From: Chitinophagaceae bacterium
Lineage (GTDB): Bacteria > Bacteroidota > Bacteroidia > Chitinophagales > Chitinophagaceae
NCBI GenBank assembly: GCA_017998385.1
Contig: JAGODE010000019.1
Location: forward strand, 1-34,074
Direction of reading: 5' to 3'
DNA: 34,074 nt
The notes beneath the pieces are model-generated. The model saw only the letters and a program-made list of their open reading frames with translations. It searched no databases and was not told the DNA's origin. Below are positions 8,189 through 17,658 of this stretch, piece by piece (the first letter of the stretch is position 1; each line of letters begins with the position of its first letter). The translations under genes and the position numbers were made by a program.

Positions 8189-11100
8189 TTATCTGGTACT
8201 GGTGGCCGTTGCAGGATTTGCTTTATAAAAAAGCATCCGGTCATCATTGCGGGTAACGGCCATTACCGGCGAGCCGGCAATTGTTAACCATTTAATATCC
8301 CTGATCTCTCCTGCCGGCATAGGTATAAATGCGGTGTTTTGAATATGCCCGTTTTGCTTATTATAGGAAAAAACGGTGGGCAACTGTGCATCATACCGGC
8401 CTTCGTAAGGAATGACCCCGTAAAAATTACCTCCTGCAAGATAAGAGCCATAAGATGGCAAAGCTGCAAAAGAAAACAAAGGAGCCAATTGCAGTTCGTC
8501 GGGCAATACCTGTGCGGTGAAGCCTCCCTTGCCATCGTTGATAAAACAGGTTGAGCCGAGCGTTTCTGCTTTCAGCTCTTTATATCCTTCAAACAGATTA
8601 TATAAAATATAATCAACTGTCTTACCGGCTATGTCCTTATAGTAGAGATACGATTTTTTAAGAACCGGTAACGGACGCTCCAGTTCATCTTTCGCCAGGA
8701 AAGGATATTCTTTTCCTTTAATGGTATAGGCCATGATCTGCTCTACGGAACCATTGCCGTCAAAATCCTTTACATATAGTTTCAGAGGGCCGTCTTTTCC
8801 TGCATACAGCTTACTGTTCAATCCCCAGTTGCCGGCCAGGATATCAGGCTTGCCATCATTGTTTATATCTGCTATTTGTACCGATTGCCAGAGTCCGGTT
8901 GATGCAGGCAGGTCTGTGGCAGTAAACCGCCCCTGTTTATTCATAAATATTTTTACGGGCATCCATTCGCCGGTGACCACCAGGTCCTGCCAGCCATCCT
9001 GGTCGAGATCAACAAAGGAGGCTGCAGTAACCATGCCAACAGAATCGAGTGCAATGGCAGCAGCAGGCGCTGGTTTGAAGCTCGCTGCGCCATCGTTGAG
9101 CAACAGATAAGAAGACTGTGCAATACCATACTGCCGGGCATCGGCCAGGCCGCCTACAAACAGATCGATGTCTCCGTCTTTATCAATGTCGGCTGCGGCA
9201 ACACATGATTTATTGCGCAGTAATGAGGGAATGGATGCCGGAGAAGCCGTGAAATGTCCCTTACCATCGTTCAGGTAGAAATGATCGGCCAGTACGGGGT
9301 TATTATTGTCATACTGATTACCGCCCGATACCACATACAGGTCGGGATAGCCATCGTTGTTGGCATCAAAGAAAACAGCATCTACATCTTCGCTTGCTGC
9401 GGCCCGGTTAAACAGGGCTGTATCTGCGCTTATAAACCTGCCTCCTGCTATTTGTATCATGAGCTGTCCGGGTTGGCCAGCTGCACCGCATACAAAGAAG
9501 TCATCGCGGCCATCTTTGTTTACATCGGCTACGGCCATTTTTGGACCGCGGGTAGACAGCTGATGTGGTATCAGGTATTGTTTATTATAATCAAAAAAGT
9601 CGTTTTCCCTATGTGACCAGTTTACGGATACCTGGGCGCTAATGTCTTTAAACAATGGTGCAGGTGCCGGAAAAAATTTCTGATAATCAAATACGCCTCC
9701 TGCCTGGGCATGCACGGCCTGAATATTTTCAACTGCAGGAACGTTTTTCATCCACTGATATTTCTGATCGGGCCATACAACCAGTATGCTGTCTATATTT
9801 CGAATGCTGTCTGTTCCAAAGTGCAGTTTAGGCTCTACCGATGACTGAAAGCCCCTGGTTAGTGACAGTTGCTGGTATTGAATTTTGCCTTTTGCAAATA
9901 ACCATACTTTGGCGCCTATGCCAAAGCGGTTCATGCTATCGCCTTTAAAAGTGATATTCATCATCATCTTTAAAGGTGTTTTGTTCTTCAGAATTACTGC
10001 AGGCTCATCAATACAGTTTATAATTACATCCAGATTGCCGTCATTATCGAGATCGGCATAGGATGCTCCTGTATAATATCCTTTCATTTTTTCTGTGCCC
10101 CACTCTGCGCTTACGTCTTTAAACCTGAGACTGCCATCGCCTTTGTAGAAAAAAGGATGTGAGCTTCCATCGGGCATACTCTTGATTGCTTCATCGTCAT
10201 ATGCATCGGTTTGCTGCCTTCCCTTTTTCATATCCAGATCAGATACAAAGCGTATATAGTCCATGTCTACCGGGCGTTTTACAATGCCGCTGGTAATAAA
10301 CAGGTCCTTGTTTCCGTCATTATCAAAGTCGGCGAACAGTGGTGCCCAGCTCCAATCGGTAGCCGAAATGCCGGCAATCAGTGCCACATCGCTAAAGCTG
10401 CTCCCGCTGCCGTTATTGCGTTGCAGGCTGTTTCTTGAATATTGCTTCTGATAGCCATGCATATCCAGTTTCATTTTATAAATGTCCGGATTCTCATCGC
10501 TGCCATAGGTTTTCAATACGGCTTCGTCGTAAGGAAGCATGTCTACTGTTACCACATCTGGCTGGCCATCATTATTATAATCGGCTACATCATTGCCCAT
10601 ACTAAAGCGGCTGTAATGCCGGAAGTGGGCGGCGCCGCTTTCGGTAAATGTGCCATTGCCGTTGTTGATGTAGTAGTAGTCGTTTTCGTGAAAATCGTTG
10701 CCGATGTAAATATCATCCCATCCGTCGTTATTCATATCTGCGATGGCAATGCCCAGCCCGTAGCCCAGATTACTTTGGTAAATGCCGGCCTGCGCCGACA
10801 CATCGGTAAACTTTCCGCTTGTTGCTATATCATTGCGGAATAGCCGGTCGCCCGATGCCGGGTCAAAACGCCGGCGATTGGCCGTGTCTATAATATTGGC
10901 ATGCGGGTGGTGAGATTGATTGAGGATATAAACATCAAGGTCTCCATCATGGTCGTAATCAAAAAAAGCAGATTGCGTGGAAAGTCCTGAAAAGTCAAGA
11001 CCATATTTTGCGGCACTCTCTGTAAAAGTACCATTACCATTATTTATAAAAAGCTCATTGCGGCCTGTAAGTCCATACTTGCCGCTTACTGCCGAAGTAT

Positions 11101-11515
11101 AAATGTCTAAAAGGCCATCGCCATTGATATCTGTCATGGTTACCCCTGTACACCAATCGGCCGTTCCGGCCACTCCGGCTTTTGCCGTAATATCTTCAAA
11201 CTGAAAATTGCCTTTATTGAGGTAGAGTTTATTGCCGCTTTTATGGTTGGCGGTGAAATAAATATCCGTCAGTCCGTCATTATTGACATCGCCGGTAGCT
11301 ACACCTGCACCGTTGTAATAATACAGGTAGTAAAGGATATTCAGCAGGGGCTTCTTTGTGAGTGTATTGGTGAAACTGATATTGGTCTGCGAGGCTGGCA
11401 GGCTTTCGAAGAGGCTGTCTTTGTCCTCTTTTTTGCTTTCGCAGGAGCTTAATACTAATGCCGTACCCGCCGAAACGATAACAGATAAAAAAAGCGATTG
11501 CTTTTTTACAAACAT
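8189..11515 (-). CDS. FG-GAP/VCBS repeat lipoprotein with ASPIC/UnbV domain
   Basis: An 1108-residue protein with a lipoprotein signal (VLSSC, Cys 25, followed by the acidic, charged ESKKEDKDSLFE typical of surface export). It carries about 13 calcium-binding FG-GAP/VCBS motifs of the DxNxDGxxD type, for example DVNNDGLTDIYF, DINGDGLLDIYT, DYDHDGDLDVYI, DMNNDGWDDIYI, DFDNDGNKDLFI, DVNKDGRDDFFV, DIDKDGDIDLFV and DINNDGKPDILA. They predict two beta-propellers split by an ASPIC/UnbV segment around residues 515-590 (GIGAKVWLFAKGKIQYQQLS, LHFGTDSIRNIDSILVVWPD). The family often sits beside SusCD in Chitinophagaceae and related groups. Its function is unproven, with surface glycan or protein binding most likely. 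A hairpin separates it from the LamG gene. Confidence 0.87.
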   Translation of the reverse strand: MFVKKQSLFLSVIVSAGTALVLSSCESKKEDKDSLFESLPASQTNISFTNTLTKKPLLNILYYLYYYNGAGVATGDVNNDGLTDIYFTANHKSGNKLYLNKGNFQFEDITAKAGVAGTADWCTGVTMTDINGDGLLDIYTSAVSGKYGLTGRNELFINNGNGTFTESAAKYGLDFSGLSTQSAFFDYDHDGDLDVYILNQSHHPHANIIDTANRRRFDPASGDRLFRNDIATSGKFTDVSAQAGIYQSNLGYGLGIAIADMNNDGWDDIYIGNDFHENDYYYINNGNGTFTESGAAHFRHYSRFSMGNDVADYNNDGQPDVVTVDMLPYDEAVLKTYGSDENPDIYKMKLDMHGYQKQYSRNSLQRNNGSGSSFSDVALIAGISATDWSWAPLFADFDNDGNKDLFITSGIVKRPVDMDYIRFVSDLDMKKGRQQTDAYDDEAIKSMPDGSSHPFFYKGDGSLRFKDVSAEWGTEKMKGYYTGASYADLDNDGNLDVIINCIDEPAVILKNKTPLKMMMNITFKGDSMNRFGIGAKVWLFAKGKIQYQQLSLTRGFQSSVEPKLHFGTDSIRNIDSILVVWPDQKYQWMKNVPAVENIQAVHAQAGGVFDYQKFFPAPAPLFKDISAQVSVNWSHRENDFFDYNKQYLIPHQLSTRGPKMAVADVNKDGRDDFFVCGAAGQPGQLMIQIAGGRFISADTALFNRAAASEDVDAVFFDANNDGYPDLYVVSGGNQYDNNNPVLADHFYLNDGKGHFTASPASIPSLLRNKSCVAAADIDKDGDIDLFVGGLADARQYGIAQSSYLLLNDGAASFKPAPAAAIALDSVGMVTAASFVDLDQDGWQDLVVTGEWMPVKIFMNKQGRFTATDLPASTGLWQSVQIADINNDGKPDILAGNWGLNSKLYAGKDGPLKLYVKDFDGNGSVEQIMAYTIKGKEYPFLAKDELERPLPVLKKSYLYYKDIAGKTVDYILYNLFEGYKELKAETLGSTCFINDGKGGFTAQVLPDELQLAPLFSFAALPSYGSYLAGGNFYGVIPYEGRYDAQLPTVFSYNKQNGHIQNTAFIPMPAGEIRDIKWLTIAGSPVMAVTRNDDRMLFYKANPATATSTR

Positions 11516-11544
11516 AACAGAAGGTTAGAAAGATTTATAGATTT

Positions 11545-11579
11545 AAAAGGGCTGAAACAATTAAATGTTCAGCCCTTTT
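11545..11579. terminator. Perfect 12-bp hairpin between LamG and FG-GAP genes
   Basis: AAAAGGGCTGAA at 11545-11556 pairs perfectly with TTCAGCCCTTTT at 11568-11579 across an 11-nt loop. The A/T ends of the stem give a T-run in either direction. It lies 32 bp after the LamG gene stop and is well placed to end the susC-susD-LamG transcript. Confidence 0.7.
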
Positions 11580-11611
11580 ACTTGCTTATATCCGCTATTT
11601 AATATAAACGT

Positions 11612-12499
11612 TTACTGCTTGGCATTATACAGGGCCTGAATTTCTGTGGCAGATAATGCTACGCCGTATAATCTGAACTGGTCGATATCGCCTTTCATAG
11701 AAGCTGCCAGCCAGTCATCAGAAGCATAGTTGGTAGAAGGACCTGCTCCAACCCGATACTCTTCGATAAATGTGGTAGATAAGCGTAAAGCTCCATGACC
11801 CGTCCAGGTTTTTACGTTGGGGTTTTGTATGCCATCTATATACAGTTTCGCCGTGCTGTTTGTTTCGTCATACACGAGGGCCATATGGTGCCATTGATTG
11901 TTGCAAAGGCCGGCGATGGATTCACCACCTTCCCAGGTAAACCAGGAGTCAGCCGGAGCACTGTTCGGATCAGATGCATTGGAAGGGCTTACGAACATGC
12001 TTTTTACAGCACAGGCCGTATTGTTTCCCTCCAGGAATAAGAATCCTACGGCATTGCTCCAGTGGTAATCTGAATTATCAGATTTCTTCTTGGCTTTCAG
12101 CGAGAAAATGTATTCAGGTCCGTTAGTTCCATTATTATTCTTTGTCTGTCCGTCTTTTTTAAACCATACGGAGATGGTTACACTGCTACTACCAGCCCAG
12201 GTATTAAAAGATGGATACTTAATAAAGGTTTTGTTTACCCCTGACAAAGCCTTACCGTTTATACCATCTGTAGTGGTAAAAGGGTTGTCGTTGGGAAACA
12301 GGGCTCTGATGCTGTCTACTGCATTCATCAGCGGATTTGTGGTGGTACCATCAAATGCAGCATAGAATTTCAATGGACCGTCAGGAGGGTTGCTGTCAAC
12401 CGGATAGTCGCCCAGTTTGGGTTCTTTCATTTTCTGGCAGCTTGTCATGGCGATTACCATCAGGGAAGCCGACAGGAAGATTTTAGCTATATGTTTCAT
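11612..12499 (-). CDS. LamG/concanavalin A-like lipoprotein (SusE/F position)
   Basis: A protein of about 295 residues with a lipoprotein signal (VIAMTSC, Cys 21 counting from the ATG at 12499; an alternative ATG two codons upstream is at 12505). The mature part starts with acidic and charged residues and contains a LamG/laminin-G_3 jelly roll. The markers are SSVTISVWFKKDGQ, NNQWHHMALVYDETNSTAKL, YIDGIQNP and a closing DIDQFRLYGVALSATEIQAL. It follows susD by about 30 bp, the position where SusE/SusF-type surface glycan-binding lipoproteins usually lie. No catalytic motif is evident, so I read it as a substrate-binding surface protein. Confidence 0.82.
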   Translation of the reverse strand: MKHIAKIFLSASLMVIAMTSCQKMKEPKLGDYPVDSNPPDGPLKFYAAFDGTTTNPLMNAVDSIRALFPNDNPFTTTDGINGKALSGVNKTFIKYPSFNTWAGSSSVTISVWFKKDGQTKNNNGTNGPEYIFSLKAKKKSDNSDYHWSNAVGFLFLEGNNTACAVKSMFVSPSNASDPNSAPADSWFTWEGGESIAGLCNNQWHHMALVYDETNSTAKLYIDGIQNPNVKTWTGHGALRLSTTFIEEYRVGAGPSTNYASDDWLAASMKGDIDQFRLYGVALSATEIQALYNAKQ

Positions 12500-12528
12500 A
12501 GTCATTTTTTTTAACTATTGATTATATG

Positions 12529-14061
12529 TTATGGCCATTCGGGGTTTTGAACAAGGTTAGGGTTAGAATTCAGTGCTGAATTCGGAATGGGATAATACCT
12601 GTGTTTGTTCTGATAACCATTACCGGCAAGTACTGTTACGGCATCGCCCCATCTTACCAGATCAAAGAAGCGTTCAAACTCCATGGCAAACTCAGCTCTT
12701 CTCTCTCTTTTGATTAACGTACGCATTTGTGCCTGGCTTACAAAGGAAATGCCACCAAGACCTGCTCTCGTACGTACCATATTTACCCAGGTAACAGCAT
12801 CGGTCTGATTTTGTGCGCCACCTACTTCATTGGCGGCTTCAGCAGCCATCAGGTATACATCGGCCATGCGGAAAACACGTTGGTTAACCCAGGTGTTTTG
12901 TGCTTCGTTGTTGGGTGTGCCGAGACCTGCTGCCTGGTAGTCGGAATATTTGTTATACACTTTTTTATTCCAGTACAGGGCATTGCTGAGGTTGGGAACA
13001 GTTTCTCCGTAACCGCCGGTATTAGAACCGCCGTCTGACTGACCGGAGTACAGAATAGTTGCGGCTTTTCTTTCGTCACCCACCTCATAAGAACCTTCCA
13101 GTGCTGCAGTGGGTGTATTCCAGCCCCAGCCCAGATCCCATGTGCCGGAACCACGTACGCCCTGGCACTGACCGAGACGGCTCCAGTAGGTATCGCCATC
13201 TCCAGCTTTCTTATATGCCTGGATCTCGAAAATAGATTCTTCAGAAAGCTCGCCTTCTGTTTTGAAGATTCGCCAGTAAGGAGCATACAATGGCGCATCA
13301 GCACCACCAGCCCTTGTAGCCATTACTTCTTTACACAAAGTGAGGGCTTCTCCCCATTTCTGCTGATAAAGTTTCACTTTAGCCAGGAAAGTGCGGGCAG
13401 CAGATTTTGTCAGCCTTCCGGGATAATCCAACCATGCCACGGGCAGGTTTTGCTCGGCGTCTGTCGGATCATCTTCAATAAGCTGGTATATCTCTGCTAC
13501 TGTTGATTTTGCTTTATAACCATCAGAAGGAGTATTGATTTTGAAATCAATCTTCGGTACTTCTCCAAACGTTCTTACCAGATCAAAGTAAGAGTAGGCC
13601 CGGAAAAATTTGGCTTCTGCAATGTTTATGATTGATGCAGGATCGGTGTAATTGTTCTGCTCTGCATCATCCAGTACATTATTACAAAGACCGATAAAAA
13701 CATAGTGTTTATCCCAGTAAAGACCGGCCCCCCAATCATCTTTGGTATACTGGAAGTTGTCGTAAGTCTGGTGCCAGGCTGTTGCACCGGGATCGGATAC
13801 GATTTCCGCATCATCGGAGCGGAAACCATTCATGGCTACCCAGGCAATATTCTGAAACCCATCCCCGCAATAGGGCTCTGCTTTTGAGTTGCGGATAGCG
13901 CCGTAAAGACCCAGCGTTTTTCCCTCGAGGGCGCCCACATTCAGGTCATCCTGTGTGGCCTGCAAAGGCTCCCTGTCGAGGAACTTTTTACACCCTGATA
14001 GTGAAGTAATCGCCGGCAAAGCGATCAAAGCACCTGCGATCAGTTTTATTATAGTTTTCAT
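12529..14061 (-). CDS. SusD/RagB family nutrient-uptake outer membrane lipoprotein
   Basis: A 510-residue protein with a lipobox LSGC (Cys 24) followed by KKFLDREP, the usual SusD mature N-terminus. It has the TPR-like helical SusD fold signatures: EAKFFRAYSYFDLVRTFGEV, AARTFLAKVKLYQQKWGEAL, then RVFRMADVYLMAAEAANEVG and ERRAEFAMEFERFFDLVRWG near the C-terminus. It ends in the common NPNLVQNPEWP-type tail. SusD forms the lid of the SusCD complex and binds oligosaccharides at the cell surface. It starts 28 bp after the susC stop. Confidence 0.95.
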   Translation of the reverse strand: MKTIIKLIAGALIALPAITSLSGCKKFLDREPLQATQDDLNVGALEGKTLGLYGAIRNSKAEPYCGDGFQNIAWVAMNGFRSDDAEIVSDPGATAWHQTYDNFQYTKDDWGAGLYWDKHYVFIGLCNNVLDDAEQNNYTDPASIINIAEAKFFRAYSYFDLVRTFGEVPKIDFKINTPSDGYKAKSTVAEIYQLIEDDPTDAEQNLPVAWLDYPGRLTKSAARTFLAKVKLYQQKWGEALTLCKEVMATRAGGADAPLYAPYWRIFKTEGELSEESIFEIQAYKKAGDGDTYWSRLGQCQGVRGSGTWDLGWGWNTPTAALEGSYEVGDERKAATILYSGQSDGGSNTGGYGETVPNLSNALYWNKKVYNKYSDYQAAGLGTPNNEAQNTWVNQRVFRMADVYLMAAEAANEVGGAQNQTDAVTWVNMVRTRAGLGGISFVSQAQMRTLIKRERRAEFAMEFERFFDLVRWGDAVTVLAGNGYQNKHRYYPIPNSALNSNPNLVQNPEWP

Positions 14062-14089
14062 TGCTTTTATTTTAACTAGTTACCGGTTA

Positions 14090-17000
14090 TTAGAAATTAG
14101 CATTCAGACCAAAAGTGATAATACGGGGTAATGCACTTCCGGCATTGCCGTAGTCAATTCCAAAGCTCAGCGCGTCGCCAGCAAACTCAGGAGAGTAACC
14201 CATGTTTTTCTTCCAGGTTTTCAGGTTTTGTACATTGAATGAAAGACGCAGATTCTTGATACCCGTACTTCTTGGCAGTTTGGCAAATGTGTAACCCAGG
14301 TTCAGGTTTCTTATACGGAAGTAGCTACCGTCTTCAATACCGTATGTAGAAGGAGCCCGGTTAATCAGGTGCAACTGGTTTACGATAGGCACTGTGTTGG
14401 AAGTACCTGCAGCAGTCCAGGCCTCTGTGTAATACTTAGGATAGTTATACAGAGAGTTTTTCTGCTCAGAAGTACCCCATACACGGTAAATCTCACCGCC
14501 ATAGCTTCCACCGAAATCAATACCCAGGTCAAAGGATTTATATTTCAGTTGTGTTGTGAAGCCATAGGTAAAATCAGGCGTGGGGTTACCGATCATCTGA
14601 CGGTCATTGTCATTGACGATACCATCGCCATTCAGATCTTTATATTTCAGATCACCGGGTTTGGCACCACCGCCATTGATAGTACTAACCGGCGAACCAA
14701 GAATATCTCTGTAAGACTGATAGATGCCTTCAACTACTAAACCGTAGAAGTAACCGATCGGATATCCGGTTTGTGCCTGGTTAGGAGTTTGCTCGCTCGA
14801 TGAAATGTTGGGTCTGCTGGGATACTCCAGGTGCAGTACCTTATTCTCATACGTGGTCAGGTTACCTGATACATTCAGCGTGAGGTCTTTGCTGAAGTTG
14901 TGTGTATAGGCAGCGCTGAATTCAAAACCGTTGTTGCGGATAGAACCGTTGTTGGTGAGCGTGCGCAATACGCCGGAAGGCTCAAGCAATACGATCAGGT
15001 TCTCAGTTTTCTTATAATAATAGTCTGCCTCGAAGTGCAGTTTTCCTTTCATGAACTCTGCTTCTACACCAATCTCGGTTGATTTAACTGTTTCCCAGCG
15101 CAGGTTGGGGTCATACAGATAATCGGGCTCATATACCGGTACGAGGTTTTCACCAAATACGGCAGATGAGCTGGCAGAGATAGTGGGATAGGCAGGATAG
15201 TTTTTACCCTGAGCGGTAAAGTTACCCAGCACACCGGTAGAGGCTTTCAGTTTCAGGAAGTTGACAACATCCTGGTTAGCCATGAAATCTTCCTTGGTAA
15301 GTTCCCATGCAGCACCCACAGCCCAGAAGTTCTGGAATTTGTTCTTATAGTCGCGGCTGATCTGGCTTGAACCATCGCGGCGGAAACTTGCATTCACATA
15401 GTATTTACCCTGATAGTTGTACAGCAAACGGGCCAGGCCTGATACTGTAGCATATTCCGACTGGTCGGAAGGGATTACGCTTTTCACATCGCCGAATCCT
15501 GTATTGATATACCAGAATCTTTTGTTGTTGGGTATAATGCTTCTGCCTTCTCTTGACTGAGATACAGTAGCCGAACCCTGCTCATACTTATAATAATAAG
15601 TAGTGAAACCACCGGTCAGTGTCAGGTTATGATCGCCGAATTTCTTTTTATAAGTAGCGATATAGTCCTGCTGAAACGCCTTGGTGTTGATGAGATCCTG
15701 TCTTACGGCAGTCAGTGTGTTTTTGCCGATTACCTGATCGCCGGTAAAGGTGGGATCATACAGGTCATACAGCGGAGTGTATTCGCGGTTATTTCTCCAG
15801 CTCATATCTGCGTACCAGGTGCTGCGGAAGTTCAGGTCTTTTGTAATGTTGATATCAACATACATATTACCTACCATCCGGTATTTGTCATCAATCTTCT
15901 TGTCGCCATTATACATCAGGTTGGCCAGCGGATTGGTTTCAGAGTTCTGAATGATAGGAACTGTAGAGTAGAGATCAAAATTGGCTGAATCTATACCATA
16001 AGGATTTTTGGTATAGTACTTAGTGGTACCGTCTGATACGATGGGTACGATACGGCGGGCCTGCTCGAGTGCACCACTGTTATAGGGCAGCCTTTCTTTT
16101 GAACCGATTATATTAAACCCAAGTTTCCAGGTCTTATTTATTTTAAACTCATCGGCCAGGTTGATGGTGAGACGATCATAACGCACTTTTTTTACCAACC
16201 CTTCATCGTAGTTATAACCCAGGCCCATGTGGAACCTGTTTTTTTCTGTGCTTGCATCAACACTAAGATTGGTTGTGCTGAATTTTGCCGTACGTGTTAC
16301 TGCATCGATCCAGTCTGTATTACCTGTAAATGCTCCCATACCCGGACCGCCTACGTTATTCACGAAGCTGAGAAGCGAAAGTGCACTGGGATCATCAAAT
16401 ACACGGTTATTGGCTTCAAAGGTTGCAAGAGCTCTGAACTCATCAGCATTGGCCAGTTGAATCTTATCAACCAGATTTTTTACACCATAAGAAGTGTTGA
16501 AGTTGATATTGGTCTGGCCGGCTTTTGCCTTTTTGGTCGTAACCAGGATAGCACCTGCCGCCCCTTTGATACCGAATACCGCCAGTGAAGAGGGATCTTT
16601 CAGGATCTCCATACTCTCAATTTCACTGGGGTTTACAAAATCCATGTTGTCGCTGAAGATACCATCAATGATATACACGGGGCGGATAGAGCCCACACTG
16701 ATAGTACCCCTGATTCTTACATCGGGAGCGGAACCGGGGATCGCTGTATTGATGATATTCAGACCCGCTACTTTTGACTGAAGTGAAGACAGCGGGTTTG
16801 AGTTGGGTTGAGAGGCGATTTCATCGCCTTTAATTTTCACGATAGAACCGGTCAGATCGCGCTTTGAAGCGGTACCATAACCAATCACCACTACCTGATC
16901 CATTACTTTGGTAGAGGTAACAAGCGCCACATTCACATCTGTGCGACCACCCAGTGCTACTTCCTGCTCATCGTATCCGATAGATGAGATGACAAGCGTA

Positions 17001-17518
17001 ACATTGGCATTGGGAACACTGAAGGAGAAGGTACCATCCGAGTTGGTAGTCGTACCTATGGCAGTACCTTTTACCACGATAGAAGCGCCTGCTACAGGAG
17101 CGCCACCTTCGCCGGTCACTTTACCACGCACCACCACATCAACACGGGGGGCATCTGTACCGTTACCTTCCTTTATCACGATCAGGTTGTTGCCCATGAG
17201 CTGATACAGGAGGCGGGTCTTGTTAAGCATGAGGTCAAGTACTTCCTTGAGCTCGGCATCTTTTACATCGATGGAAATTTTTTCCCGGATGTCCTGGAGG
17301 TTGTTGTTATAGAGAAAACGGTACTGGGTCTGCTTTTCAATAGAACGAAGCAGGCCACCAATCTCTGTCTTTTTTGCACGCAGGCTTATCTTCTCCTGAC
17401 CAAAGCCATGAGCCGATGCATTCAGTGTGAAAAAAAGCGTCAATAAAGCGGTTAGCCTCATAAGTAGCAGCGCTTTTGATTGCAACGGTTTTTTACCAAC
17501 CGTTTTAGAACATTTCAT
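14090..17518 (-). CDS. SusC/RagA TonB-linked outer membrane transporter with STN signalling domain
   Basis: A 1142-residue TonB-dependent transporter. After the signal peptide it has an STN domain around residues 43-110 (SLRAKKTEIGGLLRSIEKQT, KDAELKEVLDLMLNKT), which in this class contacts a FecR anti-sigma factor. A carboxypeptidase-D regulatory-like domain follows (VRGKVTGEGGAPVAGASIVV), then the plug (VIGYGTASKRDLTGSI, VYIIDGIFSDNMDFVNPSEI, ESMEILKDPSSLAVFGIKGA) and a long beta-barrel ending in a terminal Phe. With SusD it imports oligosaccharides across the outer membrane. The STN domain together with the adjacent FecI/FecR pair indicates trans-envelope induction: substrate at SusC, FecR, sigma factor. 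It lies 140 bp downstream of fecR, with a hairpin in the gap. Confidence 0.96.
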   Translation of the reverse strand: MKCSKTVGKKPLQSKALLLMRLTALLTLFFTLNASAHGFGQEKISLRAKKTEIGGLLRSIEKQTQYRFLYNNNLQDIREKISIDVKDAELKEVLDLMLNKTRLLYQLMGNNLIVIKEGNGTDAPRVDVVVRGKVTGEGGAPVAGASIVVKGTAIGTTTNSDGTFSFSVPNANVTLVISSIGYDEQEVALGGRTDVNVALVTSTKVMDQVVVIGYGTASKRDLTGSIVKIKGDEIASQPNSNPLSSLQSKVAGLNIINTAIPGSAPDVRIRGTISVGSIRPVYIIDGIFSDNMDFVNPSEIESMEILKDPSSLAVFGIKGAAGAILVTTKKAKAGQTNINFNTSYGVKNLVDKIQLANADEFRALATFEANNRVFDDPSALSLLSFVNNVGGPGMGAFTGNTDWIDAVTRTAKFSTTNLSVDASTEKNRFHMGLGYNYDEGLVKKVRYDRLTINLADEFKINKTWKLGFNIIGSKERLPYNSGALEQARRIVPIVSDGTTKYYTKNPYGIDSANFDLYSTVPIIQNSETNPLANLMYNGDKKIDDKYRMVGNMYVDINITKDLNFRSTWYADMSWRNNREYTPLYDLYDPTFTGDQVIGKNTLTAVRQDLINTKAFQQDYIATYKKKFGDHNLTLTGGFTTYYYKYEQGSATVSQSREGRSIIPNNKRFWYINTGFGDVKSVIPSDQSEYATVSGLARLLYNYQGKYYVNASFRRDGSSQISRDYKNKFQNFWAVGAAWELTKEDFMANQDVVNFLKLKASTGVLGNFTAQGKNYPAYPTISASSSAVFGENLVPVYEPDYLYDPNLRWETVKSTEIGVEAEFMKGKLHFEADYYYKKTENLIVLLEPSGVLRTLTNNGSIRNNGFEFSAAYTHNFSKDLTLNVSGNLTTYENKVLHLEYPSRPNISSSEQTPNQAQTGYPIGYFYGLVVEGIYQSYRDILGSPVSTINGGGAKPGDLKYKDLNGDGIVNDNDRQMIGNPTPDFTYGFTTQLKYKSFDLGIDFGGSYGGEIYRVWGTSEQKNSLYNYPKYYTEAWTAAGTSNTVPIVNQLHLINRAPSTYGIEDGSYFRIRNLNLGYTFAKLPRSTGIKNLRLSFNVQNLKTWKKNMGYSPEFAGDALSFGIDYGNAGSALPRIITFGLNANF

Positions 17519-17601
17519 ACTTTTAGCATATTAGGGGTTAAACAATCCGACTTTTCCTGAATAGTTGGTTCATTCCAATTTTTCTGCGTTTGGCCTTCTA
17601 T

Positions 17602-17627
17602 ACGGAGAATGCTGCAACATTCTCCGT
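17602..17627. terminator. Perfect 10-bp hairpin between fecR and susC
   Basis: ACGGAGAATG pairs perfectly with CATTCTCCGT around a 6-nt loop. On the plus strand it is followed by TTTTT. On the minus strand, the direction of the flanking genes, the T-run is missing. It could be a fecIR terminator of non-classical form, an attenuator or a protein-binding palindrome. The position between regulator genes and transporter is suggestive, but the function is open. Confidence 0.5.
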
Positions 17628-17658
17628 TTTTGCCTTATATAATCACTTGGGATGCAGT

